Below are positions 25,884 to 35,481 of a stretch of DNA of 64,000 nucleotides, piece after piece (the first letter of the stretch is position 1; the number at the start of each line of letters is the position of its first letter). The position numbers and the translations under genes were made by a program. This stretch comes from Salaquimonas pukyongi. Its GTDB lineage: Bacteria; Pseudomonadota; Alphaproteobacteria; Rhizobiales; Rhizobiaceae. The notes under the pieces are model-generated. The model saw nothing but the letters and a program-made list of their open reading frames with translations. It searched no databases and was not told where the DNA came from. The DNA is taken from positions 2,604,001-2,668,000 of the forward strand of contig NZ_CP019044.1 in NCBI RefSeq assembly GCF_001953055.1. The letters run 5' to 3'.

Positions 25884-26000
25884 TAGAGCGTGTCTTGGTT
25901 AGCTGCAATCGCCTGAACCTGGTTCCCGGGCCCTCGAACCGCGTCGCAAAAAGCTGACAGTGTCCTGCACTGCTGCGCTTTTTGCGCCTTGCCGAAGACC
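25884..26000 (+). repeat. Dispersed intergenic repeat, copy C (partial)
   Basis: Starts TAGAGCGTGTC 11 bp upstream of the cobQ start codon and continues CTGCAATCGCCTGAACCT, CTGACAGTGTCCTGCACTG and CTTGCCGAAGACC. These match, in order, the reverse complement of the other half of the element at 58724-59040, whereas copy A at 8743 matches the first half. The copy probably lies in the cobQ promoter or 5' leader. Confidence 0.7.
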
Positions 26001-26063
26001 CGGCGGTAACCTGACCAGACTTTGAAAACAGCAGATGCAAGACCGCCCCGACGCGCAGGACGC

Positions 26064-26429
26064 TTACCAGCCAGGGGTGAAGATTTTCCAGATGTAGTAG
26101 GCAGCCTCGCTTTCAAGCGGGAAGGACAGCATGCCCATCACCGAATAACCAAGCAGCCAGGGCATCAGATAAAACCGCGCCATGAAGAAAAACCAGGCGA
26201 CATAGAGCGGTTTGAGCACGTCGATCAGGAACGGCGGGGTTACCCATTTGAATGCGTTTATGACGGGATCGGTGACCCTCACGAAAAAGCGCATGAAAAA
26301 GAACGGACTGTCATCAGCCATGAACAGCCGCATTGCAGCGCGCCCGATCAACGTCCACATGACGAGCCCGAGGATGTAGTCAATTACTACCGCCCAGAGC
26401 GGAAGGGCCTCGATCGGAAACGTATCCAT
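26064..26429 (-). CDS. Membrane protein, possibly YggT-like
   Basis: 121 residues with about three hydrophobic helices (13-33, 64-90, 92-105). The central [21 protein letters not shown] resembles the conserved proline-containing segment of YggT-family proteins, which are membrane proteins linked to envelope and septum functions, but the match is loose. No signal peptide beyond the first helix. Same strand as cobQ, though the repeat at 25884 intervenes, and after the symporter terminator; it seems to be a single-gene unit. Confidence 0.55.
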   Translation of the reverse strand: MDTFPIEALPLWAVVIDYILGLVMWTLIGRAAMRLFMADDSPFFFMRFFVRVTDPVINAFKWVTPPFLIDVLKPLYVAWFFFMARFYLMPWLLGYSVMGMLSFPLESEAAYYIWKIFTPGW

Positions 26430-26483
26430 TCCTCACCTCGGAAAAACTGGCAAACGCCATAGCCAAAATTGGCGCAAAGAAAA

Positions 26484-26514
26484 AGGGCGGAGCCGAAACC
26501 CCGCCCTCTTTTGT
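26484..26514 (-). terminator. Intrinsic terminator after the symporter operon (bidirectional)
   Basis: GGGCGG stem with a ten-base loop and a CCGCCC return, followed by TTTTTCTTT on the minus strand; on the plus strand the same hairpin is followed by TTTTGTTTGT. It lies just after the stop of the sodium:solute symporter gene. Confidence 0.75.
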
Positions 26515-26527
26515 TTGTCAGGATCGC

Positions 26528-28324
26528 TTAGTGCGAGCCAAGGATCGTTTTCCCGGTCGGGATGCGAACCTCGTCGACCATGTCCTGGATTTCCTGCGAA
26601 GGTGCAGGGGTCAGGAGCGATACCACGATCATGGCGATCAGGCTGGCCGGCATGCCGATAATGCCGAAGCGCAGGTGATCGATGCCCATCCAGGGCTCCA
26701 TGCCACCGGCAAACACCTGATACAGATACCAGGCGCCGACGCCGAAGCCGACCACCATGCCGGCAACCGCACCAGCGGCATTGGCACGTTTCCACCACAC
26801 ACCGAGAACCAGCGGGAAGAACAGGCCGGAATTGGCGAAGCAGAAGGCCCACGCCACGGCACCGAGGATACCCGTCAGTTTCAGGGATGCGATGAACGCC
26901 GCTGCAAGACCGATGAAGATCAGCAGAACGCGTGCAACAATCAGCCGCTTGCGCGTATCGGCTTTCGGATCGATGATCGAGTAGTACAGATCATGCGACA
27001 GTGCGTTGGCAATCGCCAGCAGCAGTCCGTCAGCCGTCGACATGGCAGCAGCCAGGCCACCAGCGGCAACAAGGCCGGAGATGACATATGGCAGACCCGC
27101 GATTTCCGGCGTTGCCAGAACCACGATGTCAGGACGCATGAAGAACTCGTTCAACTGAACGATACCGTCGCCGGATTGATCCGCCACGGCCAGCATGCCC
27201 ACTTCGGACCAGCGCTGAACCCATTCGATGTTGGTAACTTCCTCAATGGTCTTGCCAATGACGGAAGTCGGCAGGTTGGGATCAAGCAGGTTGACCTTGG
27301 TCAGCGTAGCCAGAGCCGGAGCCGAAAGGTACAGCATCAGGATGAAGAACAGCGACCATGCAACCGATTTTCTGGCTGCCCGCACCGACGGAGTCGTGAA
27401 GTAGCGCATCAGAATGTGCGGCAGGGAAGCTGTACCGGTCATCATGGCAATTGCCAGCGTGACCATGCCCCATCCGCCACCAGCCGGTGAGTTCTGAGGT
27501 GTGGTCAGGACCCTGACGCCTGCAACGTTTTCCGCAGCCGGTGCAAGACCGTACTGGGCTTCCAGTTCGGCAATGCGCTGTACGCCTTCACCGTATGAGA
27601 AGTGCGGAATGATGCCGTAGCCCAGCTTGTTGGACATCCAGATCAGCGGCAGCAGGTAGGCGATGATCAGCACGATATACTGGGCCACCTGGGTCCAGGT
27701 CACGCCGCGCATGCCACCCAGCATGGAGCAGATGAAGATGCCGAGCAGGCCGAGATAAACACCCACTTCGAAGGGAACACCCAGCGTACGTGCTGCAATC
27801 GTTCCCGTCGCGTTGATCTGCGCCGTCACATAAGTGAACGAGGCAACCACCAGCACGATCACCGCACAAAGCCGTGCGAGATTGCCGCCGTAGCGTGTAC
27901 CGATAAAGTCCGGCACGGTGTAGCAGCCGAATTTCCGCAGATATGGCGCCATCAGCGAGTTGACGAGCACATAACCGCCCGTCCAGCCGACGATGAAGCC
28001 GAGATACGGATAACCGCCGAAGTAAACGCCGCCTGCAAGCGCCACGAACGATGCACCGGACATCCAGTCCGCCGCCGTCGCCATGCCGTTGTAGACAGCC
28101 GGCACTTCACGGCCAGCGACATAATACGCATCCACTTCCGCGGTACGCGACAGCCAGCCGATCAGGGCATAGATGCCGATGGTGAAGAGCAGGAACCCGA
28201 TCCCGATGGTTTCGGGACTGGCGCCCATTCTTTCAAGCAGTGCCATCAGCGCGAAAAAGACAAGAAAGCCGATGGTATAAAGACCATAGACCTTCCCTAG
28301 GTTCTTGGTGAAACCGCCTTCCAT
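26528..28324 (-). CDS. Sodium:solute symporter (SSSF, ActP/VC_2705-like)
   Basis: 598-residue membrane transporter with about 13-14 helices. Family features are YYVAGREVPAVYNGMATAADWMSGASFVALAG near residue 68, the sodium-binding region, and STADGLLLAIANALSHDLYY in the second half. The pairing with a DUF4212 small subunit is typical of the VC_2705 subfamily, whose substrates are probably short monocarboxylates such as acetate; the substrate cannot be read from the sequence. The gene starts 12 bp after the DUF4212 gene and ends at a clear terminator. Confidence 0.9.
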   Translation of the reverse strand: MEGGFTKNLGKVYGLYTIGFLVFFALMALLERMGASPETIGIGFLLFTIGIYALIGWLSRTAEVDAYYVAGREVPAVYNGMATAADWMSGASFVALAGGVYFGGYPYLGFIVGWTGGYVLVNSLMAPYLRKFGCYTVPDFIGTRYGGNLARLCAVIVLVVASFTYVTAQINATGTIAARTLGVPFEVGVYLGLLGIFICSMLGGMRGVTWTQVAQYIVLIIAYLLPLIWMSNKLGYGIIPHFSYGEGVQRIAELEAQYGLAPAAENVAGVRVLTTPQNSPAGGGWGMVTLAIAMMTGTASLPHILMRYFTTPSVRAARKSVAWSLFFILMLYLSAPALATLTKVNLLDPNLPTSVIGKTIEEVTNIEWVQRWSEVGMLAVADQSGDGIVQLNEFFMRPDIVVLATPEIAGLPYVISGLVAAGGLAAAMSTADGLLLAIANALSHDLYYSIIDPKADTRKRLIVARVLLIFIGLAAAFIASLKLTGILGAVAWAFCFANSGLFFPLVLGVWWKRANAAGAVAGMVVGFGVGAWYLYQVFAGGMEPWMGIDHLRFGIIGMPASLIAMIVVSLLTPAPSQEIQDMVDEVRIPTGKTILGSH

Positions 28325-28336
28325 TACGATTCCTCC

Positions 28337-28597
28337 CTATTCGCTTACGCCGTGTTCGTCATCGATGGTATCCTGGCGCCAGTTCTGGAACCAGATCATC
28401 AAGACGAAGGCGATGAGTGAGCCTTGCACACAAAACCAGTATCCCAGCGGGAATCCGAGGAATGACATGGAATTGAGGACGTCGGCGTTATACGGAATGA
28501 TGATGCCGAAAATTGCCCACAGAACCAGAATGAGAATGGTCAGGTTCCGGGTTTTTCGCCAGTGCTCCGCACGGTTTTGAGCAGAATTGTCAGCCAA
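28337..28597 (-). CDS. DUF4212 protein, small subunit of the sodium:solute symporter
   Basis: 86 residues with two membrane helices (about 18-36 and 50-72). The N-terminal HWRKTRNLTILILVLWAIFG and LGFPLGYWFCVQGSLIAFVLMIWFQNW are characteristic of DUF4212 proteins, which precede ActP-like symporters. It lies 12 bp upstream of the symporter gene and is the first gene of this two-gene operon. Its promoter must be in 28598-28843, shared with the divergent gene. Confidence 0.9.
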   Translation of the reverse strand: MADNSAQNRAEHWRKTRNLTILILVLWAIFGIIIPYNADVLNSMSFLGFPLGYWFCVQGSLIAFVLMIWFQNWRQDTIDDEHGVSE

Positions 28598-28843
28598 ATC
28601 TACCTCCCCAGTTTAGACCCGGATTGAATGACGGTTGCCATCGCCGGGTCCGGTTGATATTCCCCCGCCCTGCGGATCAGCTTTGCAGCCACACCGCAAA
28701 TAAGAGGGCATGCGACAACGCAATTCTCCTCAATTGCGTGATCTGCTTCGAAAAATGCACAATAAACCGGTGATTAACAAATGGTTTATCACTTTATCCC
28801 GTGCCACCTTGGTATAATGCCGAAAAGCTGGAAATGACGCGCT

Positions 28844-29485
28844 GTGGAGAAAATTCACCAATTTTTTGAAATGGTTAGGGGTAGATTATCACCCTGGAAA
28901 CGGCTTGAGCCGGTCAACAGTTCAAGGGCATTCGGCGAGTTTCTGTCCGCAAGAGCCGCCTTCATCGCCCAGAAAACCCTCTACGGTTACGTGAAGACAA
29001 GAATGGGCATGAAGTATCCTGCAATGTTCGAGGACGACATCTTCATCGAGTCCCTCAACATCGGCAAATGGCAGATTTATGCCGCCTGTCTTTCCGATCT
29101 TTCCATCTTCATGGCAGCCCAGGTCTATGCCCGTACCGGCGATGCCCAGGAAGCAGCATCAATTGCAGAGAAGTTTTATTCACACGCCATCATCGAGCGC
29201 TTTCAGGACGCCGAATTTACCGGTGACACCGCTCCCCTGATCGATGCGTTCAAGGATCGTCTCGTTCTGGTCGACTGGAACTATGCCATGGCCGCAGAAG
29301 GCGCTTTCAAGGAAAGCCCCAGGGCGCTGATTCGCTGGGCGCCCATCGACGATGAATTGAAGAAGTTCGATATCGAAATCGTCACAAACTCCATTCGCTT
29401 TCAGTGGCAGCGGGTGCGCAGTGATTTTCTCAAGGCTTTCGATGTGGACGCCTTCCTGGCCGACTGGAACCGCACGAAAGCATAA
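28844..29485 (+). CDS. Conserved hypothetical protein, about 213 residues
   Basis: Soluble protein with no signal peptide or membrane helix. The sequence is Phe/Trp-rich and largely helical, with FGEFLSARAAFIAQKTLYGYVKTRMG near residue 30 and LIRWAPIDDELKKFD near 165. I do not recognise a catalytic motif. The frame can start at GTG 28844 or ATG 28868; both give the same conserved-looking core. It is divergent from the symporter operon and converges with the DUF971 gene 2 bp downstream. Codon use looks like its neighbours, so it is probably a real gene of alphaproteobacterial origin. Confidence 0.72.
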   Translation: MEKIHQFFEMVRGRLSPWKRLEPVNSSRAFGEFLSARAAFIAQKTLYGYVKTRMGMKYPAMFEDDIFIESLNIGKWQIYAACLSDLSIFMAAQVYARTGDAQEAASIAEKFYSHAIIERFQDAEFTGDTAPLIDAFKDRLVLVDWNYAMAAEGAFKESPRALIRWAPIDDELKKFDIEIVTNSIRFQWQRVRSDFLKAFDVDAFLADWNRTKA

Positions 29486-29487
29486 GC

Positions 29488-29862
29488 CTATTTCAGCCGC
29501 ACCGCTTCCCTGCTCTTTCCCGCCTTCGAAAGTTCGGCTTCATAGGCTTTCCACTCTGCCTGCCGGTTACGTCCCAGTTCCAGCAGGAACGGCCAGGTGA
29601 AAATACCGGTATTGTGCAGATCGTCGAACTCGATCCGGATGGCATAGTTTCCGATCGGATGAATTTTCATGATGCCCACGTCGCGCTTGCCATGAACCAG
29701 GATGCGCTGTTCCGGTGAATGCCCCTGAACCTCGGCCGAAGGCGATCGCACGCGGAGCAGCTCAGCCTCCAGAACATGTTCCTCGCTCTTGCCGCCTTGT
29801 GCTTCGAAGCGAACGGTAAGGGTTTTGCGGTCCGGTGAAACCGCTATCCGGCTTGGCTGCAT
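29488..29862 (-). CDS. DUF971 (gamma-butyrobetaine hydroxylase-like N-terminal domain) protein
   Basis: 124 residues, a single DUF971 domain: an N-terminal beta-rich part (IAVSPDRKTLTVRFE), LEAELLRVRSPSAEVQGH, then IGNYAIRIEFDDLHNTGIFTWPFLLELGR. In eukaryotic GBBH this domain precedes the oxygenase; stand-alone bacterial forms have been linked to Fe-S metabolism, but no role is evident here. Converges with the hypothetical gene at 28844 and is separated from the flavoprotein by 156 bp. Confidence 0.82.
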   Translation of the reverse strand: MQPSRIAVSPDRKTLTVRFEAQGGKSEEHVLEAELLRVRSPSAEVQGHSPEQRILVHGKRDVGIMKIHPIGNYAIRIEFDDLHNTGIFTWPFLLELGRNRQAEWKAYEAELSKAGKSREAVRLK

Positions 29863-30018
29863 GGCAGATTATCCCCTGTCCGACTGATATTCAGGTTTCC
29901 GGCCGCTCTGCGGTGTGGAAAGAACTTTCATGTCGTTTTCAGTCATGGCATTTCTTGGACGTTGAAAATAAACAGAGCCACGCGAACTGACCAGCGCCAA
30001 TACGGGAAACCTTGTTTC

Positions 30019-31236
30019 ATGGCCATGAAAGCTGTCACCATCGGCGCCGGACAGGCTGCTGTCGCCTTCGCCGCAAAACTGCGCGAATTGGACGGCGACG
30101 CCGAAATCCTGATGATCGGTGAAGAGGAGAGTCTTCCCTATCAGCGCCCGCCGCTTTCAAAAAAATACATGACCGGTGAGATGGAGGCTGAACGGCTATT
30201 GCTGCGCCCTGCCGATTGGTTTGAAGAAAACCGCATTGAATGCCGCACCGGCACAACCGTGACGGCAATCGATACGGCTGAAAAACAGGTCCTTGCCGGC
30301 AGCGAAACAATTTCTTTCGACAAGCTGCTGATCGCCACGGGCGCAACGCCCCGTATCCTGCCGGCGGCCATTGGCGGCGAGCTTGGCAATGTCTTTACCC
30401 TGCGCAGCCTGGCCGATGCCGACCGCATATCCGGTGTCATGAAAGAAGGTGCCACTGCGCTGGTCATCGGCGGCGGCTATATCGGCCTCGAAGCAGCAGC
30501 CGTATTCGCAACCCGCGGCCTGAAGGTGCATGTCATCGAAATGGCCGACCGCATCCTGAAGCGCGTTGCCTCTGCCGAGACCGCAGCATTCGTGCGATCC
30601 GTTCACGAAACAAGGGGCGTACAAATTCTGGAAAGTACCGCCCTCGACAGGCTTGAGGGTGACGAGGGCATGGTCAGCCATGCCGTACTCGCCAATGGCA
30701 CATCAATCAAAGCCGATCTCGTAGTGGTCGGAATCGGGGTTACGCCGAAAGATGACCTGGCCCGCCAGGCGGGACTGGTTTGCGGCAACGGCATCGAACT
30801 GGATGAATTCACCTGTTCTTCCCACCCCGATATCCACGCAGCCGGTGATGTTGCCTGTTTTGCATTTCGCGGTACACGCACCCGGCTGGAATCGGTACAA
30901 AACGCAATTGACCAGGCTGAACATGCAGCCAGAGTAATTGCTGGCAGTGAGGAGCCTTACGTGCCGGTGCCATGGTTCTGGTCGGACCAGTATGACATGA
31001 AGCTGCAGATTGCAGGGCTGAATGCCGGTTTCGACAAGACGGTGACACGCCCCGGCAGCCATGATGGCGGGCAATCGGTCTGGTATTTCTCAGGCGGGGA
31101 TTTTCTCGCCGTCGATGCGATCAACGACCCTCGTGCGTATATGTTCGGCAAGAAAATCCTCGAACTCGGCAGAACGGTGACGCCGCAACAGGCTGCCGAC
31201 GCGAACTTTGATCTCAAAGCGCTGATAAAACCGTAA
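30019..31236 (+). CDS. FAD-dependent ferredoxin/rubredoxin reductase-like oxidoreductase
   Basis: 405 residues from ATG 30019 (an ATG at 30025 is equally possible). The N-terminal FAD motif is TIGAGQAAVAFAAKLRE, the NAD-binding motif VIGGGYIGLEAAAVFATRG is near residue 145, and the second FAD motif HAAGDVA is near 270. PYQRPPLSKKYM and PWFWSDQYDMKLQIAGL place it with the reductases of dioxygenase and P450 electron chains (BphA4/Pdr type). No ferredoxin, P450 or oxygenase gene is nearby, so the partner is unknown. Confidence 0.87.
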   Translation: MAMKAVTIGAGQAAVAFAAKLRELDGDAEILMIGEEESLPYQRPPLSKKYMTGEMEAERLLLRPADWFEENRIECRTGTTVTAIDTAEKQVLAGSETISFDKLLIATGATPRILPAAIGGELGNVFTLRSLADADRISGVMKEGATALVIGGGYIGLEAAAVFATRGLKVHVIEMADRILKRVASAETAAFVRSVHETRGVQILESTALDRLEGDEGMVSHAVLANGTSIKADLVVVGIGVTPKDDLARQAGLVCGNGIELDEFTCSSHPDIHAAGDVACFAFRGTRTRLESVQNAIDQAEHAARVIAGSEEPYVPVPWFWSDQYDMKLQIAGLNAGFDKTVTRPGSHDGGQSVWYFSGGDFLAVDAINDPRAYMFGKKILELGRTVTPQQAADANFDLKALIKP

Positions 31237-31253
31237 GCGGAACCGTTCCGCAC

Positions 31254-33173
31254 TCAGGCCCTCAGAACACTTTCTGCATCATCGCGGCCCAGCGCTTCGA
31301 ACACCGCACGAACGATACCGTCGCGGTCAAGGCCGGCACGGGCATACATGGCTTCAGGGGACGCCTGATCGCTAAAGACATCCGGCAGGAAGAGCGGGCG
31401 CAGCTTCAATCCGTTTTCAAGTTGCCCGGTCTTCGAAAGAAAGGCGAGTACCTGCGCCGAAAAACCGCCAATGGAACCTTCCTCCACGGTAATCAGCACC
31501 TCGTGCTCACGCGCCAGGCGCCCGACAAGTTCGGTATCCAGCGGTTTGGCAAAACGCGCATCGGCAACCGTCGTGGGAAGGCCCGCCTGTGCCAGGCTTT
31601 CGGCGGCCAACAGACAATCGCTTAGCCGTGCACCGAAAGACAGCAGCGCCACCTTGCTGCCTTCACGCAACACGCGCCCCTTGCCGATCTCGAGGATATT
31701 CCCGCGTTCGGGCAATTCAACACCGACGCCATTACCGCGCGGATAGCGGAAGGAAATCGGCCCCTCATCCCATTCAGCCGCCGTGCGTACCATGTGGACC
31801 AGTTCCGCCTCATCGCCCGCTGCCATGACCACAAAGCCCGGCAGGGTCGACAGAAAGGTCGTGTCGAAGGCACCGCAATGGGTTGCACCGTCAGCCCCAA
31901 CATAACCTGCCCGGTCGATGGGAAAGCGCACTGGCAGTTTCTGGATGGCAACATCGTGCACCACCTGGTCATAGGCGCGCTGCAGGAAGGTCGAATAGAT
32001 CGCGCAGAACGGCTTGAAACCCTCGCTTGCCAGCCCCGCCGCAAAGGTCACGGCATGCTGTTCGGCAATGCCAACATCGAAAGTGCGCTCGGGAAACGAC
32101 TTGCTGAAAATGTCGATCCCCGTCCCGTCCGGCATGGCAGCAGTGATGCCGACGATCCGGTCGTCATCTTCTCCTTCGCGCACCAGCGCCTGGCCGAAAA
32201 CCTTGGTATAGCTTGGCGCATTGGCAGGCGGTTTGGACTGTGCACCGGTGATGACGTCGAATTTCGACACGCCATGATACTTGTCGGCCGCAGCTTCTGC
32301 CGGCGGGTAGCCTTTTCCCTTGCGGGTCACCGTATGGATAAGGACCGGGCCTTTCGCGTTGTCACGCACGTTGCGCAACACCGGAACCAGCGTTGACAAG
32401 TCATGCCCGTCGATCGGGCCGATGTGATAAAATCCCATCTCCTCAAACAGCGTTCCGCCGGTGACATAGCCGCGCGCATGTTCCACCGCCCGGGTGATCG
32501 CGCGATCGACTGTCTTGCCGAGATAGGCTGTCAGTTTCTTGCCAAGCTCACGCATGCCCATATAGGTGCGGCCGGAAGCAAGGCGCGCCAGATAGGCGCT
32601 CATCGCACCGGTTGGCGGTGCAATCGACATGTCGTTGTCGTTGAGAATGACAATCAGCCGCGCATCCATGGCACCGGCATTGTTCAGCGCCTCATAGGCC
32701 ATGCCCGCCGACATCGCTCCATCGCCGATTACCGCGATCACATTGTTGTCCCCGCCCTTCAGTTCGCGCGCCACAGCCATGCCGAGGCCGGCGGAAATGG
32801 ACGTGGACGAGTGGGCAGCGCCAAACGGATCGTATTCGCTTTCATCCCGCTTGGTGAAACCGGACAGGCCATCTTCCTTGCGCAGGGTGCGGATGCGGTC
32901 GCGGCGGCCGGTGAGGATTTTGTGCGGATAACACTGATGGCCAACATCCCAGATCAGCCGGTCCTGCGGCGTATCAAAGATATAATGCAGCGCCACAGTC
33001 AACTCGACAACGCCGAGTCCGGCGCCCAGATGCCCGCCGGTCACCGAAACCGCATCGATGGTTTCCGTTCGCAACTCGTCGGCCAGTTGCGGCAATTCTT
33101 CTTCGTTGAGCTGGCGCAAATCCGCCGGAATGCGGACCTTGTCCAGCAAGGGAGTGTTGGGTCGATTACTCAA
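31254..33173 (-). CDS. dxs: 1-deoxy-D-xylulose-5-phosphate synthase Dxs
   Basis: Thiamine-diphosphate enzyme condensing pyruvate and glyceraldehyde-3-phosphate, the first step of the MEP isoprenoid route. 639 residues. Motifs: [20 protein letters not shown] near 45, [17 protein letters not shown], the ThDP motif [20 protein letters not shown] near 153 (GDG...N), and [16 protein letters not shown] in the transketolase central domain. Converges with the flavoprotein gene 17 bp away. A 210-bp upstream gap separates it from the SAF-domain gene and holds its promoter. Confidence 0.96.
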   Translation of the reverse strand: MSNRPNTPLLDKVRIPADLRQLNEEELPQLADELRTETIDAVSVTGGHLGAGLGVVELTVALHYIFDTPQDRLIWDVGHQCYPHKILTGRRDRIRTLRKEDGLSGFTKRDESEYDPFGAAHSSTSISAGLGMAVARELKGGDNNVIAVIGDGAMSAGMAYEALNNAGAMDARLIVILNDNDMSIAPPTGAMSAYLARLASGRTYMGMRELGKKLTAYLGKTVDRAITRAVEHARGYVTGGTLFEEMGFYHIGPIDGHDLSTLVPVLRNVRDNAKGPVLIHTVTRKGKGYPPAEAAADKYHGVSKFDVITGAQSKPPANAPSYTKVFGQALVREGEDDDRIVGITAAMPDGTGIDIFSKSFPERTFDVGIAEQHAVTFAAGLASEGFKPFCAIYSTFLQRAYDQVVHDVAIQKLPVRFPIDRAGYVGADGATHCGAFDTTFLSTLPGFVVMAAGDEAELVHMVRTAAEWDEGPISFRYPRGNGVGVELPERGNILEIGKGRVLREGSKVALLSFGARLSDCLLAAESLAQAGLPTTVADARFAKPLDTELVGRLAREHEVLITVEEGSIGGFSAQVLAFLSKTGQLENGLKLRPLFLPDVFSDQASPEAMYARAGLDRDGIVRAVFEALGRDDAESVLRA

Positions 33174-33383
33174 ATGCCACCTGCCCGAAATGCAATTGGC
33201 TCAAAACGGAACCTGGCTGGACGCTGCCGGGCCGGTTTTCGCTGTCATTTACCGGTTACTTAGACCTTTCGCGGTCAAAGTACAAACAAACGTGTCCTTT
33301 CTTTGAAAGAGCGTTCTCCTCTGGAGAAAGGCGAGCTTGCTGGATATGGATCTCAGCAGGCTATCCTGGTTTAGGACCCACCT

Positions 33384-34703
33384 CTAGGCTGTATCGACGA
33401 GCAGATCCTGCTTTGCGCGAAGACGTGCAATCGCGGTATCCTCGCGAATTGCGATATTGCGCCGGGTCAGCAATTCGCCCCTGGCGACCGGCTCTATCAC
33501 CTGTGCCTTTTCCAGCACCCCGCAGGGCCATGCTTGTGCTGTTTTAGCTTCGGCGACCGTCATGGTCCACGAGCGGTAGCAATACTGACCGACCGCATCG
33601 ATCATCTCGCCGGGCTTTAAATCCCGTTTGGCTACCGCGCACACCTCGGCAACCGGCTTGGGCAGCGGTATCATGTCGGGACGGCCATGCAGCATCACGC
33701 GGGCAGCTGTCAGCGGAACTTCCAGCGACGTCAGATGGTAAGGCCGGTGGAAGGCATAATATGGCCCCTCACCCATTTTAAGGTCCGCGAAGCGCTCATG
33801 GATGCGCGGGTGCGTTGCCTTGACGATGACAAAAATTCCCGGTGAGACGCCCTTTCCAATGGAATAGTCGACGCAGCCGGGTTTCGACAGCACGCCGCCA
33901 TCGGCTTCCGGGATCAGGGTGGTTGCCAGTTCAGCTACAGTGGCGCGCGGCCCGTGCATGCCCGGAATGTCCGGCACCAGGCCGGTAGCATTGGCGATAG
34001 CCGCCATTTCCACCATTGTCTTGGAGCCGTCAACGAATTCGACCAGCATGCGGACATTCATGTTCCGCCGATCCGCCTCCTCCTGATAATCATCCGGCAC
34101 GGCGTCGAAATTCAGCGGATTGTTCTTGCCCTTGCCCGCGCAAACCACTTCGTGGCCCATCGCGGTAACGAACTCGATAATCTCCATCGTCGAGGAAGGT
34201 TCATCGCCAGCACCAAGCGTATAGATCACACCGGCCTTGTCTGCTTCATGTTTCAGATAGGGGCCGATACAGACATCACATTCAACATTCATCATGATAA
34301 GGTGCTTGCCGGCAGCAATGGTGCGCACGCCAATATCGGCGCCGGCTTCCGGCACCCCGGTCGCATCGATGACCACATCGATCAGCCCGTGGGACAAGGC
34401 CAGATCGAGATCGGAAGTAACTGCGATACGCCCGCTTTCCATGACAGCGGATGCAGCATCGTGGCTTTCAGCTTTGCCAATGCGCTCATCATCACCATAA
34501 GCAATACGGGCTGCCTGCGATGCCCGCCCGGCAGTGCGCTCGAAAACCGTTCCGATTTCGATGCCATCCATTTGGGCAATGCCGGTGAAGATGTCGGTGC
34601 CCATCTCGCCAAGGCCAACCAGCCCGACACGGATCGGCCTGCCCTGCCGCTCAAGTTCGGCAAGCTCCTGGGCAAGGCCCGTCAGTTGAACATTCGATGG
34701 CAT
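33384..34703 (-). CDS. Homoserine-dehydrogenase-like oxidoreductase with C-terminal SAF domain
   Basis: 439 residues from ATG 34703. An N-terminal Rossmann domain (VGLVGLGEMGTDIFTGI, about 26-42) is followed by a dehydrogenase-like central domain (VIDATGVPEAGADIG, MMNVECDVCIGPYL, LGAGDEPSSTMEIIEF) and a SAF-like end (YHLTSLEVPLTAARVM, DLKPGEMIDAVGQYCY, GELLTRRNIAI). Proteins with this layout include sugar-acid oxidoisomerases; the substrate cannot be read here. It starts 25 bp after the second ATPase gene and is probably in its operon. Confidence 0.75.
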   Translation of the reverse strand: MPSNVQLTGLAQELAELERQGRPIRVGLVGLGEMGTDIFTGIAQMDGIEIGTVFERTAGRASQAARIAYGDDERIGKAESHDAASAVMESGRIAVTSDLDLALSHGLIDVVIDATGVPEAGADIGVRTIAAGKHLIMMNVECDVCIGPYLKHEADKAGVIYTLGAGDEPSSTMEIIEFVTAMGHEVVCAGKGKNNPLNFDAVPDDYQEEADRRNMNVRMLVEFVDGSKTMVEMAAIANATGLVPDIPGMHGPRATVAELATTLIPEADGGVLSKPGCVDYSIGKGVSPGIFVIVKATHPRIHERFADLKMGEGPYYAFHRPYHLTSLEVPLTAARVMLHGRPDMIPLPKPVAEVCAVAKRDLKPGEMIDAVGQYCYRSWTMTVAEAKTAQAWPCGVLEKAQVIEPVARGELLTRRNIAIREDTAIARLRAKQDLLVDTA

Positions 34704-34728
34704 ACAGGACCGGATTCTGCGGAAGGTT

Positions 34729-35430
34729 TCACAGGGTGACGGGCCCGCCGGCCTCGTCGACACGGCGCTGGTTATAGATGGTTTCGAGGAATTGAAACAG
34801 TTCGATTTTCAGTTCCAGTGGATAGCCTTCGCCATTGCGTGCAACAAAGCCGGAAAACGAGAACTGGGGATCATCGATCAGGTTGAGCGCATCAACGGAC
34901 AGGCGGGGAAGCATGATCTCGCGGTTCTTGCGGACCGCTCCATAACGCCGTGCCCCTTCGGGAACGGCAAGGATGTTGCCGATCGCCTCATTGCGCACCG
35001 GTACGAAGGATGCACCGCCGGCCAGCTGGCTGATCTGGGCTGCTGCCTTTACAGATGTCAGCGTGCGATCCAGCAGAAAATAAACGGAAACCGCGATGCC
35101 TGCGGCACTGGCGCCTTCATCGAAGGCGATGTCACTGTAGACCTTGAAGAAAGGCTTCAGCAAATTGGCCTGCAGATCGATCACATAATCATGTTCGGGT
35201 TCACCGACGATGGTATCGAAAATAAGTACCTGATCGCCGGTGCGGGAAAAATCGACAATCCGGCTGCTGGCAGGAAAATACCCCGCCAGCCCGCCATCGG
35301 GAAAATCGGTATCGAAGACACGCAGCCGTTCCTCGCCGGCAAGCGACAGCGCGTCGGCAAGAATGCGCGCCAGCAGTGTCTTGCCGTTGCGCGGCTCATC
35401 GGAACAGACAATGGCTAGCGACCTTGGGAT
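34729..35430 (-). CDS. ParA/MinD-like P-loop protein without a standard start codon
   Basis: About 233 residues. The frame reads IIPRSLAIVCSDEPRNGKTLLARILADALSL at the N-terminus, a divergent P-loop (EPRNGKT), then RVFDTDFPDGGLAGYFP and a Walker B-like VLIFDTIVG. Between the in-frame stop at 35458 and the P-loop there is no ATG, GTG or TTG. GGGAGG lies 6 bp before the ATC at 35430, which I take as the start. The first GTG (35184) would remove the P-loop. Either a rare ATC start, a sequence error, or a damaged gene. It follows the other ATPase gene by 51 bp. Confidence 0.68.
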   Translation of the reverse strand: MPRSLAIVCSDEPRNGKTLLARILADALSLAGEERLRVFDTDFPDGGLAGYFPASSRIVDFSRTGDQVLIFDTIVGEPEHDYVIDLQANLLKPFFKVYSDIAFDEGASAAGIAVSVYFLLDRTLTSVKAAAQISQLAGGASFVPVRNEAIGNILAVPEGARRYGAVRKNREIMLPRLSVDALNLIDDPQFSFSGFVARNGEGYPLELKIELFQFLETIYNQRRVDEAGGPVTL

Positions 35431-35481
35431 GATATCCCTCCCGAGACGGAAACCGGATCAGTGCCGGCCGGTCAGCGCAGC

